Source: Maridesulfovibrio sp. (lineage in GTDB: Bacteria > Desulfobacterota > Desulfovibrionia > Desulfovibrionales > Desulfovibrionaceae). From it: DNA of 64,000 nt. The position numbers were made by a program, and so were the translations under genes. The stretch lies in assembly GCF_963677005.1 (NCBI RefSeq), contig NZ_OY781616.1, positions 3,233,001 through 3,297,000 of the forward strand. The letters run 5' to 3'. The notes under the pieces are model-generated. The model was not told the origin of the DNA and did not search any database. It saw nothing but the letters and a program-made list of their open reading frames with translations. Below, one piece after another: positions 26,860-37,178 of the stretch (positions are counted from its first letter, which is position 1; each line of letters begins with the position of its first letter).

Positions 26860-28773
26860 TTATTTTAAAATTCGGACCGCGTTATGTCTGATAAGTAAAC
26901 TCATTAACTTGTCGAAGTTTCTTGCAATCTGATTGAATTTCTTCTGATCATCGTTTGAATTTGTAAATGGTTTTTTGTAAATATCTTCAAACGTTTTTAA
27001 TAATATTTTGAACACAACAATTTTGCTTTCCGTGTTTTCTACAAGGGAGGCGATGTCATCCGGTATTTTCATTTTCGCCCCGTCTAATTGGATGAATTTC
27101 CGGTTGTTATGTTCGAAAAGTAACTGGTTTGCAGGAATGCATATGAAAACTCGGGCTGTCTGGAGCAGTCCATTATGGTAAAGTGTTCGTTGCAGCTTCA
27201 GGCAGTTTTGAAAAGCGGTGCTGTTAAGCGGGTTTGAATATAAATTAGCCAGTAGCTCTGCGTGGGTTGCAAGAGGGGAGCCTTTGTATTCTTTTGTCAG
27301 GAAATCTGTAAGTTCCCTATTTCTTGCATCGACGGCAATGCTGAATACGGACTGATCATAATGTCTCATGGCTGTCCTGTCCCCGTTTATATAAAACGGG
27401 TCCGCGCCACCGTTCAGGAGCATTTTTATGATTTCAAGGTCCGGTGAAAAGTCAGCCGCCAGCAATAGCGGAGTCGTTCCGTATTCATGTTGAAGATTGG
27501 GATCAGCCCCTAGCAGCAGAGCGTTTTTTACCGCATCCCTGTTTCCGGACATGACGGCCTGTTTCAGGCATTTGGAAATGATAATTCCATCGTGCATTTC
27601 CTTTTCTTTTCTGCTTAGCAGGAGTTTCAGTATATTTAATTTATTAAGGAGAAATGCATCCGTAATAAGTTCAAGTTTGTTGTATCCGATCTTGTCAAGG
27701 TTGTTGTATAATTCCAGAAAAAGGTCTTCCCTGCCGTTTCGCAGAAGATTGTCTGCAACAATATACGCCTGAGGAACGTCTCTCTGATCGCGCAGATTCT
27801 TTATCAATTTGTTCTTATTTATATGTTTAAAGTCAATATTGGCAATTGCTTTGGTGGCAACAGGCTGCTGGAATAATTTTTGATTGTTCCAGATATCAGC
27901 ACTCATGACTTTTTTTAATCCCGCACTATTAAGATGTGATGGATCTGAAAAAAGCGCCTCGTGTCCTGTTATGTCCCTGCAATTGTAATAATTGTAAAAA
28001 CCATTGCATGCTTTTGCTGTTCTTGAGAAAATTGTTTCAAGGACTTCCTGTTGATCGGGATTGAATGTGGTATACCACGGTAAAGTGAAGAATGTGATAG
28101 GAATTTTTTTGTCGTCGCAGAATGTGTATACTTTAGAAATATTTTGCAGATAAAATGGTGTCACCAAGTGACTTGAAAAGATTACATTGTTGTTTTTGAA
28201 TTCGTCCGAAGACTTGTGCAAAACTCCGAACTCATCAATGGTATTCGGTGCTGAGCTTGAGTTGTCAGCGGATATGTTGGCTGCAACACAGTTCCAGCAA
28301 TCCTTGATTTTGTCAGGATTGATATTCCTGATTTTGGATAATTGCTGGGTAAAGCTGTTTTTCAGTGCCGGGTCAGAATTCGTGTAGCTGAATCCGTTTA
28401 TGTCGATAAGAAAATATATGTGGCTGACATTGCGCAACTGTTCTGCGTTCAATGAATTGAGAAATGCCAGCACATCTCCCGGGTTGTTGTATATGGATGT
28501 GCTGAAATTGAGAAGCGGCCAGCCGGTTATTTCCGAAGAGAGCAGCATAGTCCGACTGCTTCCGAATACAAGGGAGTATTTTCCGCTATAAAGTTTTGTG
28601 GCCACCTGTGATGCCGTCGTCTTACGGGCGGCAAGTTTGTTCCGGTTGAAACTGCCTTCAACAATTCTGAATTCCCCGTATGGATCAATTACTACATCAA
28701 CAATAAGAATGAGTGCTGTGAGCAGGACTCCGAGGGCCAGAAGGGTGGTTATTGTCCATTTACGTGCGTTCAT
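26860..28773 (-). CDS. Membrane-anchored SGNH/AlgJ-DltD-like protein with ankyrin repeats
   Basis: 637 residues. One N-terminal membrane helix (about residues 8-29) is followed by an extracytoplasmic domain with FGSSRT (70-75, the SGNH block I serine) and SDPSHLNSAG (276-285, Asp277 and His280), the pattern of AlgJ/AlgX/DltD-type O-acetylation partners. Residues about 400-495 contain at least two ankyrin repeats, for example NALLLGADPNLQHEYGTTPL. The final 140 residues are helical and unrecognised. It follows the MBOAT gene by two bases, so the two probably form an O-acylation machine for a polymer or lipid-linked glycan. The ankyrin fusion is unusual. Confidence 0.72.
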   Translation of the reverse strand: MNARKWTITTLLALGVLLTALILIVDVVIDPYGEFRIVEGSFNRNKLAARKTTASQVATKLYSGKYSLVFGSSRTMLLSSEITGWPLLNFSTSIYNNPGDVLAFLNSLNAEQLRNVSHIYFLIDINGFSYTNSDPALKNSFTQQLSKIRNINPDKIKDCWNCVAANISADNSSSAPNTIDEFGVLHKSSDEFKNNNVIFSSHLVTPFYLQNISKVYTFCDDKKIPITFFTLPWYTTFNPDQQEVLETIFSRTAKACNGFYNYYNCRDITGHEALFSDPSHLNSAGLKKVMSADIWNNQKLFQQPVATKAIANIDFKHINKNKLIKNLRDQRDVPQAYIVADNLLRNGREDLFLELYNNLDKIGYNKLELITDAFLLNKLNILKLLLSRKEKEMHDGIIISKCLKQAVMSGNRDAVKNALLLGADPNLQHEYGTTPLLLAADFSPDLEIIKMLLNGGADPFYINGDRTAMRHYDQSVFSIAVDARNRELTDFLTKEYKGSPLATHAELLANLYSNPLNSTAFQNCLKLQRTLYHNGLLQTARVFICIPANQLLFEHNNRKFIQLDGAKMKIPDDIASLVENTESKIVVFKILLKTFEDIYKKPFTNSNDDQKKFNQIARNFDKLMSLLIRHNAVRILK

Positions 28774-28775
28774 GG

Positions 28776-30161
28776 CTAGAAATCGAAGTAAAGAAAGGTT
28801 TGGTGGGTATACATCTGCAGGAATGCGGAGATGAACAACGAGATGGACAGCACGGATTCGAAAACAGAGAATTTCATTTGTGCGGCTGTTTCAATCGAAT
28901 TTTTCCATTTTACGGTGAATGCCACCAGTGCGCAGCATGCGGCCAGAAGAATGTACGTTTCCTGCATTGTAAGAGCCGTCGAAAAGCCTATATTGACCAT
29001 ACCGATCATGCCTTTGAAAATTTTAACGGCATCAAAAGTCGTTTCCGCACGGAACAGGACCCAGCATGCGTTTACATATAGAAATGTGAGCAACCATCCT
29101 GCGTAGACCGGTAGTTTTCCACCGGTGTTGCGCCAGACTCTGTGGATCACCATCGCGGTACCGTGCAGCCCGCCCCAGAGTACGAAATTCCAGCCGGCCC
29201 CGTGCCAGAGTCCGATGAGCAGGAATGACGCCATCAGATTGCCCAGCGTGCGGTAACCTCCCTTGCGGCTGCCGCCGAGGGGAAAATATATATAGTCGCG
29301 GACAAAGCGTCCCAAGGTGATGTGCCAGCGTCTCCAGAATTCCTGAATATCGAGAGCCTGGTATGGAGAATTGAAGTTGTTTGGCAGCTTGATGTTGAAA
29401 AGGAGTCCAAGTCCAAGAGCCATATCCGTATAGCCACTGAAATCGAAATATAGCTGGCAGGTATAGGCAAGGCTTACAGCCCATGAGTCCCAGAAAGGCA
29501 GTGCCAGAGCCTTGTCAAATCCGTTTTCTACAAAAGGAGCGAGGGAGTCGGCGATGATGATTTTTTTGAACAGCCCCATACTGAAAAGATAAAAACCCTG
29601 ACCGATGTTGGCATAGTTTATCCGTCCGGCATCTTTGGCGTTGAACTGGGGTGTAATCTCGTGCTGGTAGCTTATGGGGCCGGCCACCAGTTGCGGAAAA
29701 AAGGATACGAACAGAGTGTAATCCAGCAGGTTGCAACGGGCAGCCTTACCCCGGTATGTATCAACGAGAAAGGATATCTGCTGGAATGTATAGAAGCTGA
29801 CGCCCAGAGGGATAATCACCTTTTCGGTGACGGATGGCAGGCCGGTCAGCCCGGCAATATTGTCAAAGAAAAAGTTTTTATACTTGAAGTAGCCCAGCAC
29901 CGAGAGATTGCAGCCAACAGCAACGGCCAGAGTCCGTTTGCTGCTTTTTCTGTGCAGAGCCTCGGCCATGAGGAAGTTGAAAAGAATCGTTCCGCCGAGC
30001 AGGTACAGATATTCGGTTTTCCACCAGGCATAGAAAACGAACGAGGCTATGATGAGAAACAGTTTGCCTGCTGTATGAAGATTGAAACCCCGAAGCAGGA
30101 AGTAGAATCCGAAAACAAGTGGTAGGAAGAAGAGGATGAAGATGTGCGAATTGAAGAGCAT
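28776..30161 (-). CDS. MBOAT O-acyltransferase (AlgI/PatA/DltB family)
   Basis: 461 residues and around ten membrane helices. It carries the family motifs QLYFDFSGYTDMALGLGLL, EFWRRWHITL (His280) and LWHGAGWNFVLWGG (His320, the presumed catalytic His). MBOATs of this group pass acetyl groups across the inner membrane to a periplasmic SGNH partner. GGAGG lies before the ATG. The next gene is exactly such a partner. The gene follows pglF, so the acetylated product may be the glycan made by this cluster. Confidence 0.92.
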   Translation of the reverse strand: MLFNSHIFILFFLPLVFGFYFLLRGFNLHTAGKLFLIIASFVFYAWWKTEYLYLLGGTILFNFLMAEALHRKSSKRTLAVAVGCNLSVLGYFKYKNFFFDNIAGLTGLPSVTEKVIIPLGVSFYTFQQISFLVDTYRGKAARCNLLDYTLFVSFFPQLVAGPISYQHEITPQFNAKDAGRINYANIGQGFYLFSMGLFKKIIIADSLAPFVENGFDKALALPFWDSWAVSLAYTCQLYFDFSGYTDMALGLGLLFNIKLPNNFNSPYQALDIQEFWRRWHITLGRFVRDYIYFPLGGSRKGGYRTLGNLMASFLLIGLWHGAGWNFVLWGGLHGTAMVIHRVWRNTGGKLPVYAGWLLTFLYVNACWVLFRAETTFDAVKIFKGMIGMVNIGFSTALTMQETYILLAACCALVAFTVKWKNSIETAAQMKFSVFESVLSISLFISAFLQMYTHQTFLYFDF

Positions 30162-30172
30162 TATCTGACCTC

Positions 30173-32044
30173 CTAGCCTTCCTCATCGAATTCAGGCACC
30201 ACCTCGTGCAGAACTTTTCTGACCTCGCCAGCATGAAACCGGTCTGCTGCGGCGGACATGCGCTGCAGAATTTCCTGCAGCTGCTTGGAGTAAGCTTCAA
30301 AATCGTTTTCAAAGGCTTTCAGCACCATGATCTTATCGTGCTCTGTCCGGACAATTCCTTCGCCCTCTGTGATCAGTTCCTCATAGAGTTTTTCTCCCTC
30401 ACGGAGGCCGGTAAAGACGATTTCTATATCCCTGTCCGGTTCCTTTCCGGAAAGTCTGATCAGGTCGCGGGCCATGTCGGCTATTTTCACGGGTTCGCCC
30501 ATTTCAAGTATAAAAATCTCCCCGCCCTCGGCCATAACTCCCGCCTGCAGGATCAACTGTGCTGCTTCGGATATGGACATGAAATAGCGTGTGACGTCCG
30601 GATGGGTGACCGTTACCGGCCCACCTTTTTCTATCTGTCTGCGAAAGAGCGGAACTACCGAACCGGAAGATCCGACCACGTTTCCGAAGCGAACGGCCAT
30701 GAAAGTGGTTTCGGAATCATGAAAAAGGCGCATAAGCAGTTCTGTTACCCGCTTGGAAGCTCCCATTATATTAGTGGGCCGCACGGCTTTGTCCGTGGAG
30801 ACGATTACGAAGCGGTCCACCTTGTGCCTGTCCGCAGCAGTCATTACGTTCCTGGTGCCGCAGATATTGTTGTGCACCGCCTGCCAGGGGTTGCGTTCCA
30901 TCATGGGAACGTGTTTGTAGGCCGCGGCGTGGAAAACCGTTTGCGGTTTGTAGTTTCCGAATGTGGAATCCATCAGTTCCGTATCCTGCACCGATCCGAG
31001 CACGGTAACGTATGCGTGAAATTTTATTTCATGGTGCAGCTCCATCTGGATGGCGTAAAGATTGGCTTCACTTGAATCAACCAGAATAAGCCGTTCCGGT
31101 TTAAAGCGGACGACCTGGCGGACAAGCTCCGAACCGATCGATCCCCCGCAGCCGGTGATAAGCACGGTCTTGCCGGAAATGTATTCACTGATGGCGGTAT
31201 TATCCAACTGCACTTGGGAGCGCCCCAGAAGGTCCTGATAGCTTACATCGCGCAGGGCCTTTATACCCACCTTGCCGTTGATGATTTCATCCATGCCGGG
31301 CAGAATCTTGTAAGGTAATCCCGTCTTCTTGCAGGCATCGATTATCTGGCGCATCTGTTGTCCGGAAGCCTCGGCCACGGCGATGAGTATTTCATTGACG
31401 CATTTGTTCTCAACAAGTTCCTGCAGATCGGACAGAGTTCCCAGCACCGGGACACCATGAATGGTACGTCCCTGCTTGGTTTTGTCGTTGTCGAGGAATC
31501 CTATGGGGAGGTATTTTAGCTGCCCGCTGCCTTTGATTTCACGCACCACCTTTTCGCCGGCCCGGCCTGCACCGATTATGAGAACATTGCTGCCGTCAAC
31601 AGGACATGATTCCGGCATGAAGTGGAGAGCGTTACCGTCCCTGTATGCAAAAAAAGAACGGATTAAAACCCTTACGCCGCTGCACATGAATACGGTCAGC
31701 ATCCAGTCGATGATGAACACACCTCTGGAGAATCCGCCGAAACCGAATTTATACAGAACAATAGTGACCAGTATGAGTGACTGCAGAAATGTGGCTTCCA
31801 GAATCTGCCAGAGATCACGCAGGCTTGTGTAGCGCCACATGCCCCGGTAGAGACCCAGGCCAAGGAAAACGGAAAATTTGATTATGACCGTATACTTGAG
31901 CAGTTCGAGGTACTGCGTATGTGCGTATCCCGGCAGGGCAAAGTCAAAACGGAACAGATACGCTCCGTAAAAAGCCACAAAGAAAATAATCAGGTCCATC
32001 AGGACCATCAGATAAAAATTAGCATTTCGCAGGTTGTGGATCAT
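30173..32044 (-). CDS. pglF: UDP-GlcNAc 4,6-dehydratase, membrane-bound (PglF/WbpM/CapD type)
   Basis: 623 residues: four N-terminal transmembrane helices (residues 10-130), a first Rossmann domain (VLIIGAGRAGEKVV, about 150) and the catalytic SDR domain (VLITGCGGSIGSELVRQ, about 293). The active-site run STDKAVRPTNIMGASKR has the Met-x3-Lys form that replaces Tyr-x3-Lys in this dehydratase group. The product is UDP-4-keto-6-deoxy-GlcNAc, substrate of PglE immediately upstream in the operon. The same intermediate could feed the LegC-type aminotransferase, since no other clear HexNAc 4,6-dehydratase is in the window. Confidence 0.92.
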   Translation of the reverse strand: MIHNLRNANFYLMVLMDLIIFFVAFYGAYLFRFDFALPGYAHTQYLELLKYTVIIKFSVFLGLGLYRGMWRYTSLRDLWQILEATFLQSLILVTIVLYKFGFGGFSRGVFIIDWMLTVFMCSGVRVLIRSFFAYRDGNALHFMPESCPVDGSNVLIIGAGRAGEKVVREIKGSGQLKYLPIGFLDNDKTKQGRTIHGVPVLGTLSDLQELVENKCVNEILIAVAEASGQQMRQIIDACKKTGLPYKILPGMDEIINGKVGIKALRDVSYQDLLGRSQVQLDNTAISEYISGKTVLITGCGGSIGSELVRQVVRFKPERLILVDSSEANLYAIQMELHHEIKFHAYVTVLGSVQDTELMDSTFGNYKPQTVFHAAAYKHVPMMERNPWQAVHNNICGTRNVMTAADRHKVDRFVIVSTDKAVRPTNIMGASKRVTELLMRLFHDSETTFMAVRFGNVVGSSGSVVPLFRRQIEKGGPVTVTHPDVTRYFMSISEAAQLILQAGVMAEGGEIFILEMGEPVKIADMARDLIRLSGKEPDRDIEIVFTGLREGEKLYEELITEGEGIVRTEHDKIMVLKAFENDFEAYSKQLQEILQRMSAAADRFHAGEVRKVLHEVVPEFDEEG

Positions 32045-32047
32045 TTT

Positions 32048-33181
<1,134 letters not shown>

Positions 33182-33193
33182 TGGAAATGGCCT

Positions 33194-34195
33194 TTACTTA
33201 TTTAGGATATAACTTCTGTCCACCGTTCTGATAGCAGCGTCGATAATACTTCTTTCATTTGGCAAAAATTGATCTTCCAGGCTTCTGCATGCCGGAATCG
33301 GAGCCAATTTTGACCCGACTCTTTGTACTGGGGCCTCCATTTGAATGTCGGTCAACATACTGGCAACTTCGCTTCCCCAACCCCACTGGGCGTGGCCTTC
33401 TTCTACTATTACCGCTCTTTTTGTTTTTGTTGCAGAATCTAGTATCGGTGCTTCATAGAGGGGCGAAAGTTGGTGCGGGATAATTATTTCGGCACGCAGA
33501 CCTTCTTCTTCAAGCAATTGTTTTGCGGCGCTAAGCGTAATTTCGACCATTCCTCCGTAAGTGATTATTGTTAAATCAGGTATGCCGGAAGTAAGAGTTA
33601 AAGTGGGAATTCCGGATTTGCTATATGCTATGTTTGTTGCGTATTCTTCCAAGCGTACTTTTACTGGTTTGGCATATAATACCTTGTTTTCTATGAAGAT
33701 AGTTGGGGAGTTGCTTTTTATGCATTTTTCAAGCAAGTCTCCAGGGTTGAATAAGCTGGAAACAGCGACAACAATAACTCCTGGGATTCCAAAAAATAGT
33801 TTCTCAAGCGACTGGCTGTGTGTCGGCCCGTAACCCCGCCTTCCTCCCATTGGAGTACGTATGATTAGCGGCAGTGGAATTTCTTTTCCGTACATCATTC
33901 TTATTTTTGAAACGTGGTTGACTATCTGATCAGTTATAAGGGTGAGGAAATCCCCGAACATGATTTCAATTATAGGCACGAATCCTTGTAGAGAAAGTCC
34001 GGTTCCGATTCCAATAATGGCTTGTTCGCTTATAGGAGTGTCTATCACTCTCTCTTCGAATTTGCTGGACAAACCTTTTGTTACCTTGAATGCGCCTCCG
34101 TAAGGGTCCAGAATGTCTTCACCTATCAAAATGATTTTGTCGTTCTCTTCCATTGAAGATTGCAGGGCATGGTTTATGGCTTCATAGACTCTCAT
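33194..34195 (-). CDS. 2-oxoacid dehydrogenase E1 beta-like subunit
   Basis: 333 residues with the usual E1 beta architecture: an N-terminal pyrimidine-binding half (IGEDILDPYGGAFKVTKGL, DTPISEQAIIGIGTGLSLQG, EIMFGDF) and a C-terminal transketolase-like domain (LTIITYGGMVE, IVEEGHAQWGWGSEVAS). In a full complex E1 alpha2beta2 decarboxylates a 2-oxoacid with TPP and passes the acyl group to lipoyl-lysine on E2. The start has GGAG and follows E1 alpha by one base. No E2 acyltransferase or E3 gene is adjacent. Instead, two genes upstream, a lipoyl domain is fused to a sugar acyltransferase. The codon use is AT-richer than that of the pgl genes on both sides. Confidence 0.88.
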   Translation of the reverse strand: MRVYEAINHALQSSMEENDKIILIGEDILDPYGGAFKVTKGLSSKFEERVIDTPISEQAIIGIGTGLSLQGFVPIIEIMFGDFLTLITDQIVNHVSKIRMMYGKEIPLPLIIRTPMGGRRGYGPTHSQSLEKLFFGIPGVIVVAVSSLFNPGDLLEKCIKSNSPTIFIENKVLYAKPVKVRLEEYATNIAYSKSGIPTLTLTSGIPDLTIITYGGMVEITLSAAKQLLEEEGLRAEIIIPHQLSPLYEAPILDSATKTKRAVIVEEGHAQWGWGSEVASMLTDIQMEAPVQRVGSKLAPIPACRSLEDQFLPNERSIIDAAIRTVDRSYILNK

Positions 34196-34196
34196 T

Positions 34197-35129
34197 TTAC
34201 ACTCCGTCCTGAGGAATAACCGGGGAGGGCTTGGTCATTGTTTTTTCAATGGCAGACTCGATTATATCAGCAACAATGTTTTCAGCTTCTATTGTCTTTT
34301 TTTCGTCCAGTCTTGTGCGGTAAAGATCCAATGGATCGAACTTGAGTGTCTCGTATATTTCATCTTGGGATCTTGTGTCATCTCCCTTGCTGTGAGCACA
34401 TAGTCTATGGGTATGTATTACTGCCCATGTAGGGACAGAGTTTTTACGCGTAGTTTCGATGAGTTTCTGGCCCCATTCTTTAATTTCACCAACATCGTGG
34501 CTGTCAATTTCGCTTGCATTCAACGAAAACGCCTTACCTCTTTCTATCATTGAGCCGGCCACTCCTCTCTGTGTAGGAGTGCTTTGTGCGTATCGGTTGT
34601 TTTCAACTAAATAAAGTATGGGAAGTCCTTTCAGCGCAGCAATGTTCATTGATTCATACAACACTCCTTCACCTAGAGTGCCGTCCCCAATGCAGCATAC
34701 AACAACACCATCCTGTTGTTTTAGCTTAATGCCGTATGCCAGTCCGCATGCAATGGGAGTGAATCCTCCTTGGATTCCACTTGAAAAAAAATTCTTCCCT
34801 TTAATATGTTGGCTTCCTCCAAAGCCTTTACTTGCTCCGCAGACTCTGCCCATGACTTCTCCGAATAATTCTTCTAATGTTCCCCCGAATGCAAGGAAAT
34901 GTCCATGGCATCTATGGTTACTGATAACGAAATCATGTTCATTGCTTAAAGGCTGAAGAATGCCTACAGCATTCGCCTCTTGCCCGATGTATAGATGAGT
35001 TGTCCCGTCAACCAGTCCTTCAGAAAATAGGTGTTTTATCTTTTCTTCAGCCCTTCTGATCAGCAGCATCCATAAAAAATCATATAGTGCATTATCTTGT
35101 TTATATCCTTCGAAGTATTTTGGTTTCAT
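34197..35129 (-). CDS. 2-oxoacid dehydrogenase E1 alpha-like subunit (TPP-dependent)
   Basis: 310 residues with the TPP/Mg motif IGDGTLGEG (147-155) ending at VENNRYA (175-181), plus HLYIGQEA and NHRCHGHFLAFGG near the N terminus and SKGFGGSQH. These are standard for E1 alpha of pyruvate, acetoin and branched-chain types. The C-terminal phosphorylation loop of eukaryotic enzymes is absent, as expected. GAGG precedes the ATG. Substrate identity cannot be read from sequence. Related E1 pairs in antibiotic sugar clusters (avilamycin AviB1/AviB2) are linked to two-carbon sugar branching, an alternative to acyl transfer here. Confidence 0.88.
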   Translation of the reverse strand: MKPKYFEGYKQDNALYDFLWMLLIRRAEEKIKHLFSEGLVDGTTHLYIGQEANAVGILQPLSNEHDFVISNHRCHGHFLAFGGTLEELFGEVMGRVCGASKGFGGSQHIKGKNFFSSGIQGGFTPIACGLAYGIKLKQQDGVVVCCIGDGTLGEGVLYESMNIAALKGLPILYLVENNRYAQSTPTQRGVAGSMIERGKAFSLNASEIDSHDVGEIKEWGQKLIETTRKNSVPTWAVIHTHRLCAHSKGDDTRSQDEIYETLKFDPLDLYRTRLDEKKTIEAENIVADIIESAIEKTMTKPSPVIPQDGV

Positions 35130-35160
35130 ATTTTAACCTCAACGGTTTGCGAGATGGTAA

Positions 35161-36159
35161 TTAATAGTATGAGTATTTCTGCAAATCAATTTTAATTTCT
35201 TCTGCCAGTTCTCTGTTACTTTCTGCATGGATTAGCATTATTTTGTTTCTGATTTCTGGTGAAATAAATTGTTGTTCATTGCATGGAATGTGACTAAGCA
35301 TGCGTGAAAGGTATTTCATCCTTAGATAATTGTTAGAGATATCTCTTAACTTCGTTATTAGATCGTTTTTGCCTTCGCGTTTACTCGGAAGAATTTTTGC
35401 AAAAGGATTTTGAATTAGAATTGGGAATCCATTCCTGCCGTTGTTGACAAACCTGTTAAGAAATCTCACTGCGCGCAGAGCTGCATAAGAATGTCTTGGG
35501 TTTTTAACACCATTTGGAATAAAATTTCCTGTTCCTAGAAAGTCGGCCATTCGTGTAAAAAAAATGGTATTTTCCTGTTTTAACATTTCAAAAGGCAGAG
35601 CTAGGACGTTCTCTTCCCCAAAAGTATCAGTCAGATGTCTATAATATAATAACCAATTAAGATTGTAGACATCAAAATTTATCGACCCCCTTCCAAAATA
35701 ACTGCCGAAGGAGTCGTTATAGTATCTTAAAAAGTACTTTACGGAGATAAAATCTCCAGTTTTAATACACTCCCTATAATAGCTCTCTAAGAAGCTGTCT
35801 TGTCTCCTGAATGTGAATATGATTTTAGGTTTTGAAAATATTTTTTTAAGGACAATGCAATTGTCCGCTAAGCCTGAAAAATTATTTCCCCCATCAAAAT
35901 TTTCGTCACTGATCAAAATTTTTTTGTGCGGGTATGATGCTGTTTTAATCTGCTCACGAGTATTGCGGACGTATTCATCCGTTAGACTCATAACTCCTCG
36001 TGATTTTAAAGGGTGTATCACGTTGTAGTATTCAGGAGATGCCTTTGTGCCAATCCCAAAATAAAAAAAATCTTTCAGGTATGGGAAATAACATTCCTGC
36101 AAAAATGTAGTACCTGTTTTGGGTAATCCTATGTGAATATAAACGTCATTGGTTAACAT
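35161..36159 (-). CDS. Sulfotransferase-family protein
   Basis: 332 residues with an N-terminal P-loop-like 5'-phosphosulfate site IHIGLPKTGTTFLQE (residues 9-23) and a later IIFTFRRQDSFLESYY block, which corresponds to the 3'-phosphate-binding R-x-P-..S region of PAPS-dependent sulfotransferases. It would transfer sulfate from PAPS to a glycan hydroxyl or amine. Strongly AT-rich, it abuts the lipoyl-acyltransferase gene (TAA then ATG) and belongs to the block inserted between pglD and pglE. Confidence 0.8.
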   Translation of the reverse strand: MLTNDVYIHIGLPKTGTTFLQECYFPYLKDFFYFGIGTKASPEYYNVIHPLKSRGVMSLTDEYVRNTREQIKTASYPHKKILISDENFDGGNNFSGLADNCIVLKKIFSKPKIIFTFRRQDSFLESYYRECIKTGDFISVKYFLRYYNDSFGSYFGRGSINFDVYNLNWLLYYRHLTDTFGEENVLALPFEMLKQENTIFFTRMADFLGTGNFIPNGVKNPRHSYAALRAVRFLNRFVNNGRNGFPILIQNPFAKILPSKREGKNDLITKLRDISNNYLRMKYLSRMLSHIPCNEQQFISPEIRNKIMLIHAESNRELAEEIKIDLQKYSYY

Positions 36160-37140
36160 TTACCGTATATCCTTTGATATATTGGAGTTATTTAATATTA
36201 TTGAGCTATCAGGTATATTAACTCCAATATATATGGTCGAATTCATGCCAATAATACAACGGTCTCCAACAGCAACTCTACCAGCTAAAACAGCGCCAGG
36301 GGCAATATGTGTCAGCTGCCCGATTGAGCTGTCATGCGAAATGATTGCTCCTGTATTGATAATTGAACCCGCTTTAATTGTGACGTTTGCTCCAACAGTT
36401 GCGTTAGCAAATATTTGTACTCCAGGCTCCAGGACGGCACTTGGGTCGACTTCGGCTGTCGGGTGAACAAACACTGGTAACGGAATTTTCAGTGAGAGGC
36501 ATTGCGCATATACTTTACTGCGCAACATTGCATCGGGGGCAAGGACACCGGCTGCCAATGCGGCAAAAGAGCCTTGGCTACGGGCTATCTGGGCGAGATT
36601 TTCGTCTGTTCCCAACCATTCGAGTCCGTTGGTATTTTTCTTGTCCAGAGCGGGGCCGACATACCCAAGGACCCTGAAAGAAAAAGACTTGTCTATCATC
36701 CTGCTCAGTTTCCCGGCGTGGTCTCCCCCTCCGATTATTATGACCGGCAGCCTTCCGTCATTTACGTTTTCTTTGTGCCGCATCTGCCTGGAAGCGAGAG
36801 TTGTGATTTTTTCGAGTCGTTTTTTGGCTGTGATTTTTTCTTTTCGTTGGGGAGGAGCTTCTTGTTTTAGCGACTGCTGGGCTGCTTGTACCGTACTGTT
36901 CCTATCCGAAGAGATGGTCATGGCAAGAAAACCGATTTCGTAATATTCGCCAGTTTCAATATTAATCTGATTTATGAACCCGGCTTGCTGGCAGTCAATT
37001 TCAACCGAGGATTTTACCGATTCTATTGCAAACAGCAGGTCTCCTTCAGAAACCTGATCTCCTACTGAGACAAATATGTCGGAAACAAGAAGTTCGTCTT
37101 CATTTGCGTTTAGACGAGGTATTTTTATTTCAAGGGTCAT
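36160..37140 (-). CDS. Lipoyl domain fused to PglD-like hexapeptide acyltransferase
   Basis: 326 residues. Residues 1-77 form a biotinyl/lipoyl hairpin domain: E40-S-V-K43-S-S-V-E aligns with the E-T-D-K-A-T-I-E of E2 proteins, so Lys43 is the expected lipoylation site, followed by an AGFI turn. A charged linker (about 78-128) leads to a PglD-type N-terminal nucleotide-sugar fold (VIIIGGGDHAGKL, 133-145) and a left-handed beta-helix (about 223-320) with the SHD sequence (His269) in the position of the PglD catalytic His. AAAAAGG lies six bases before the ATG. With E1 alpha and beta two genes downstream, it has the form of an E2 whose catalytic domain is a sugar N-acyltransferase. Confidence 0.82.
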   Translation of the reverse strand: MTLEIKIPRLNANEDELLVSDIFVSVGDQVSEGDLLFAIESVKSSVEIDCQQAGFINQINIETGEYYEIGFLAMTISSDRNSTVQAAQQSLKQEAPPQRKEKITAKKRLEKITTLASRQMRHKENVNDGRLPVIIIGGGDHAGKLSRMIDKSFSFRVLGYVGPALDKKNTNGLEWLGTDENLAQIARSQGSFAALAAGVLAPDAMLRSKVYAQCLSLKIPLPVFVHPTAEVDPSAVLEPGVQIFANATVGANVTIKAGSIINTGAIISHDSSIGQLTHIAPGAVLAGRVAVGDRCIIGMNSTIYIGVNIPDSSIILNNSNISKDIR

Positions 37141-37178
37141 TAGTTACCTTTTTGGGTGAAAATTTTACCTAAATACAC

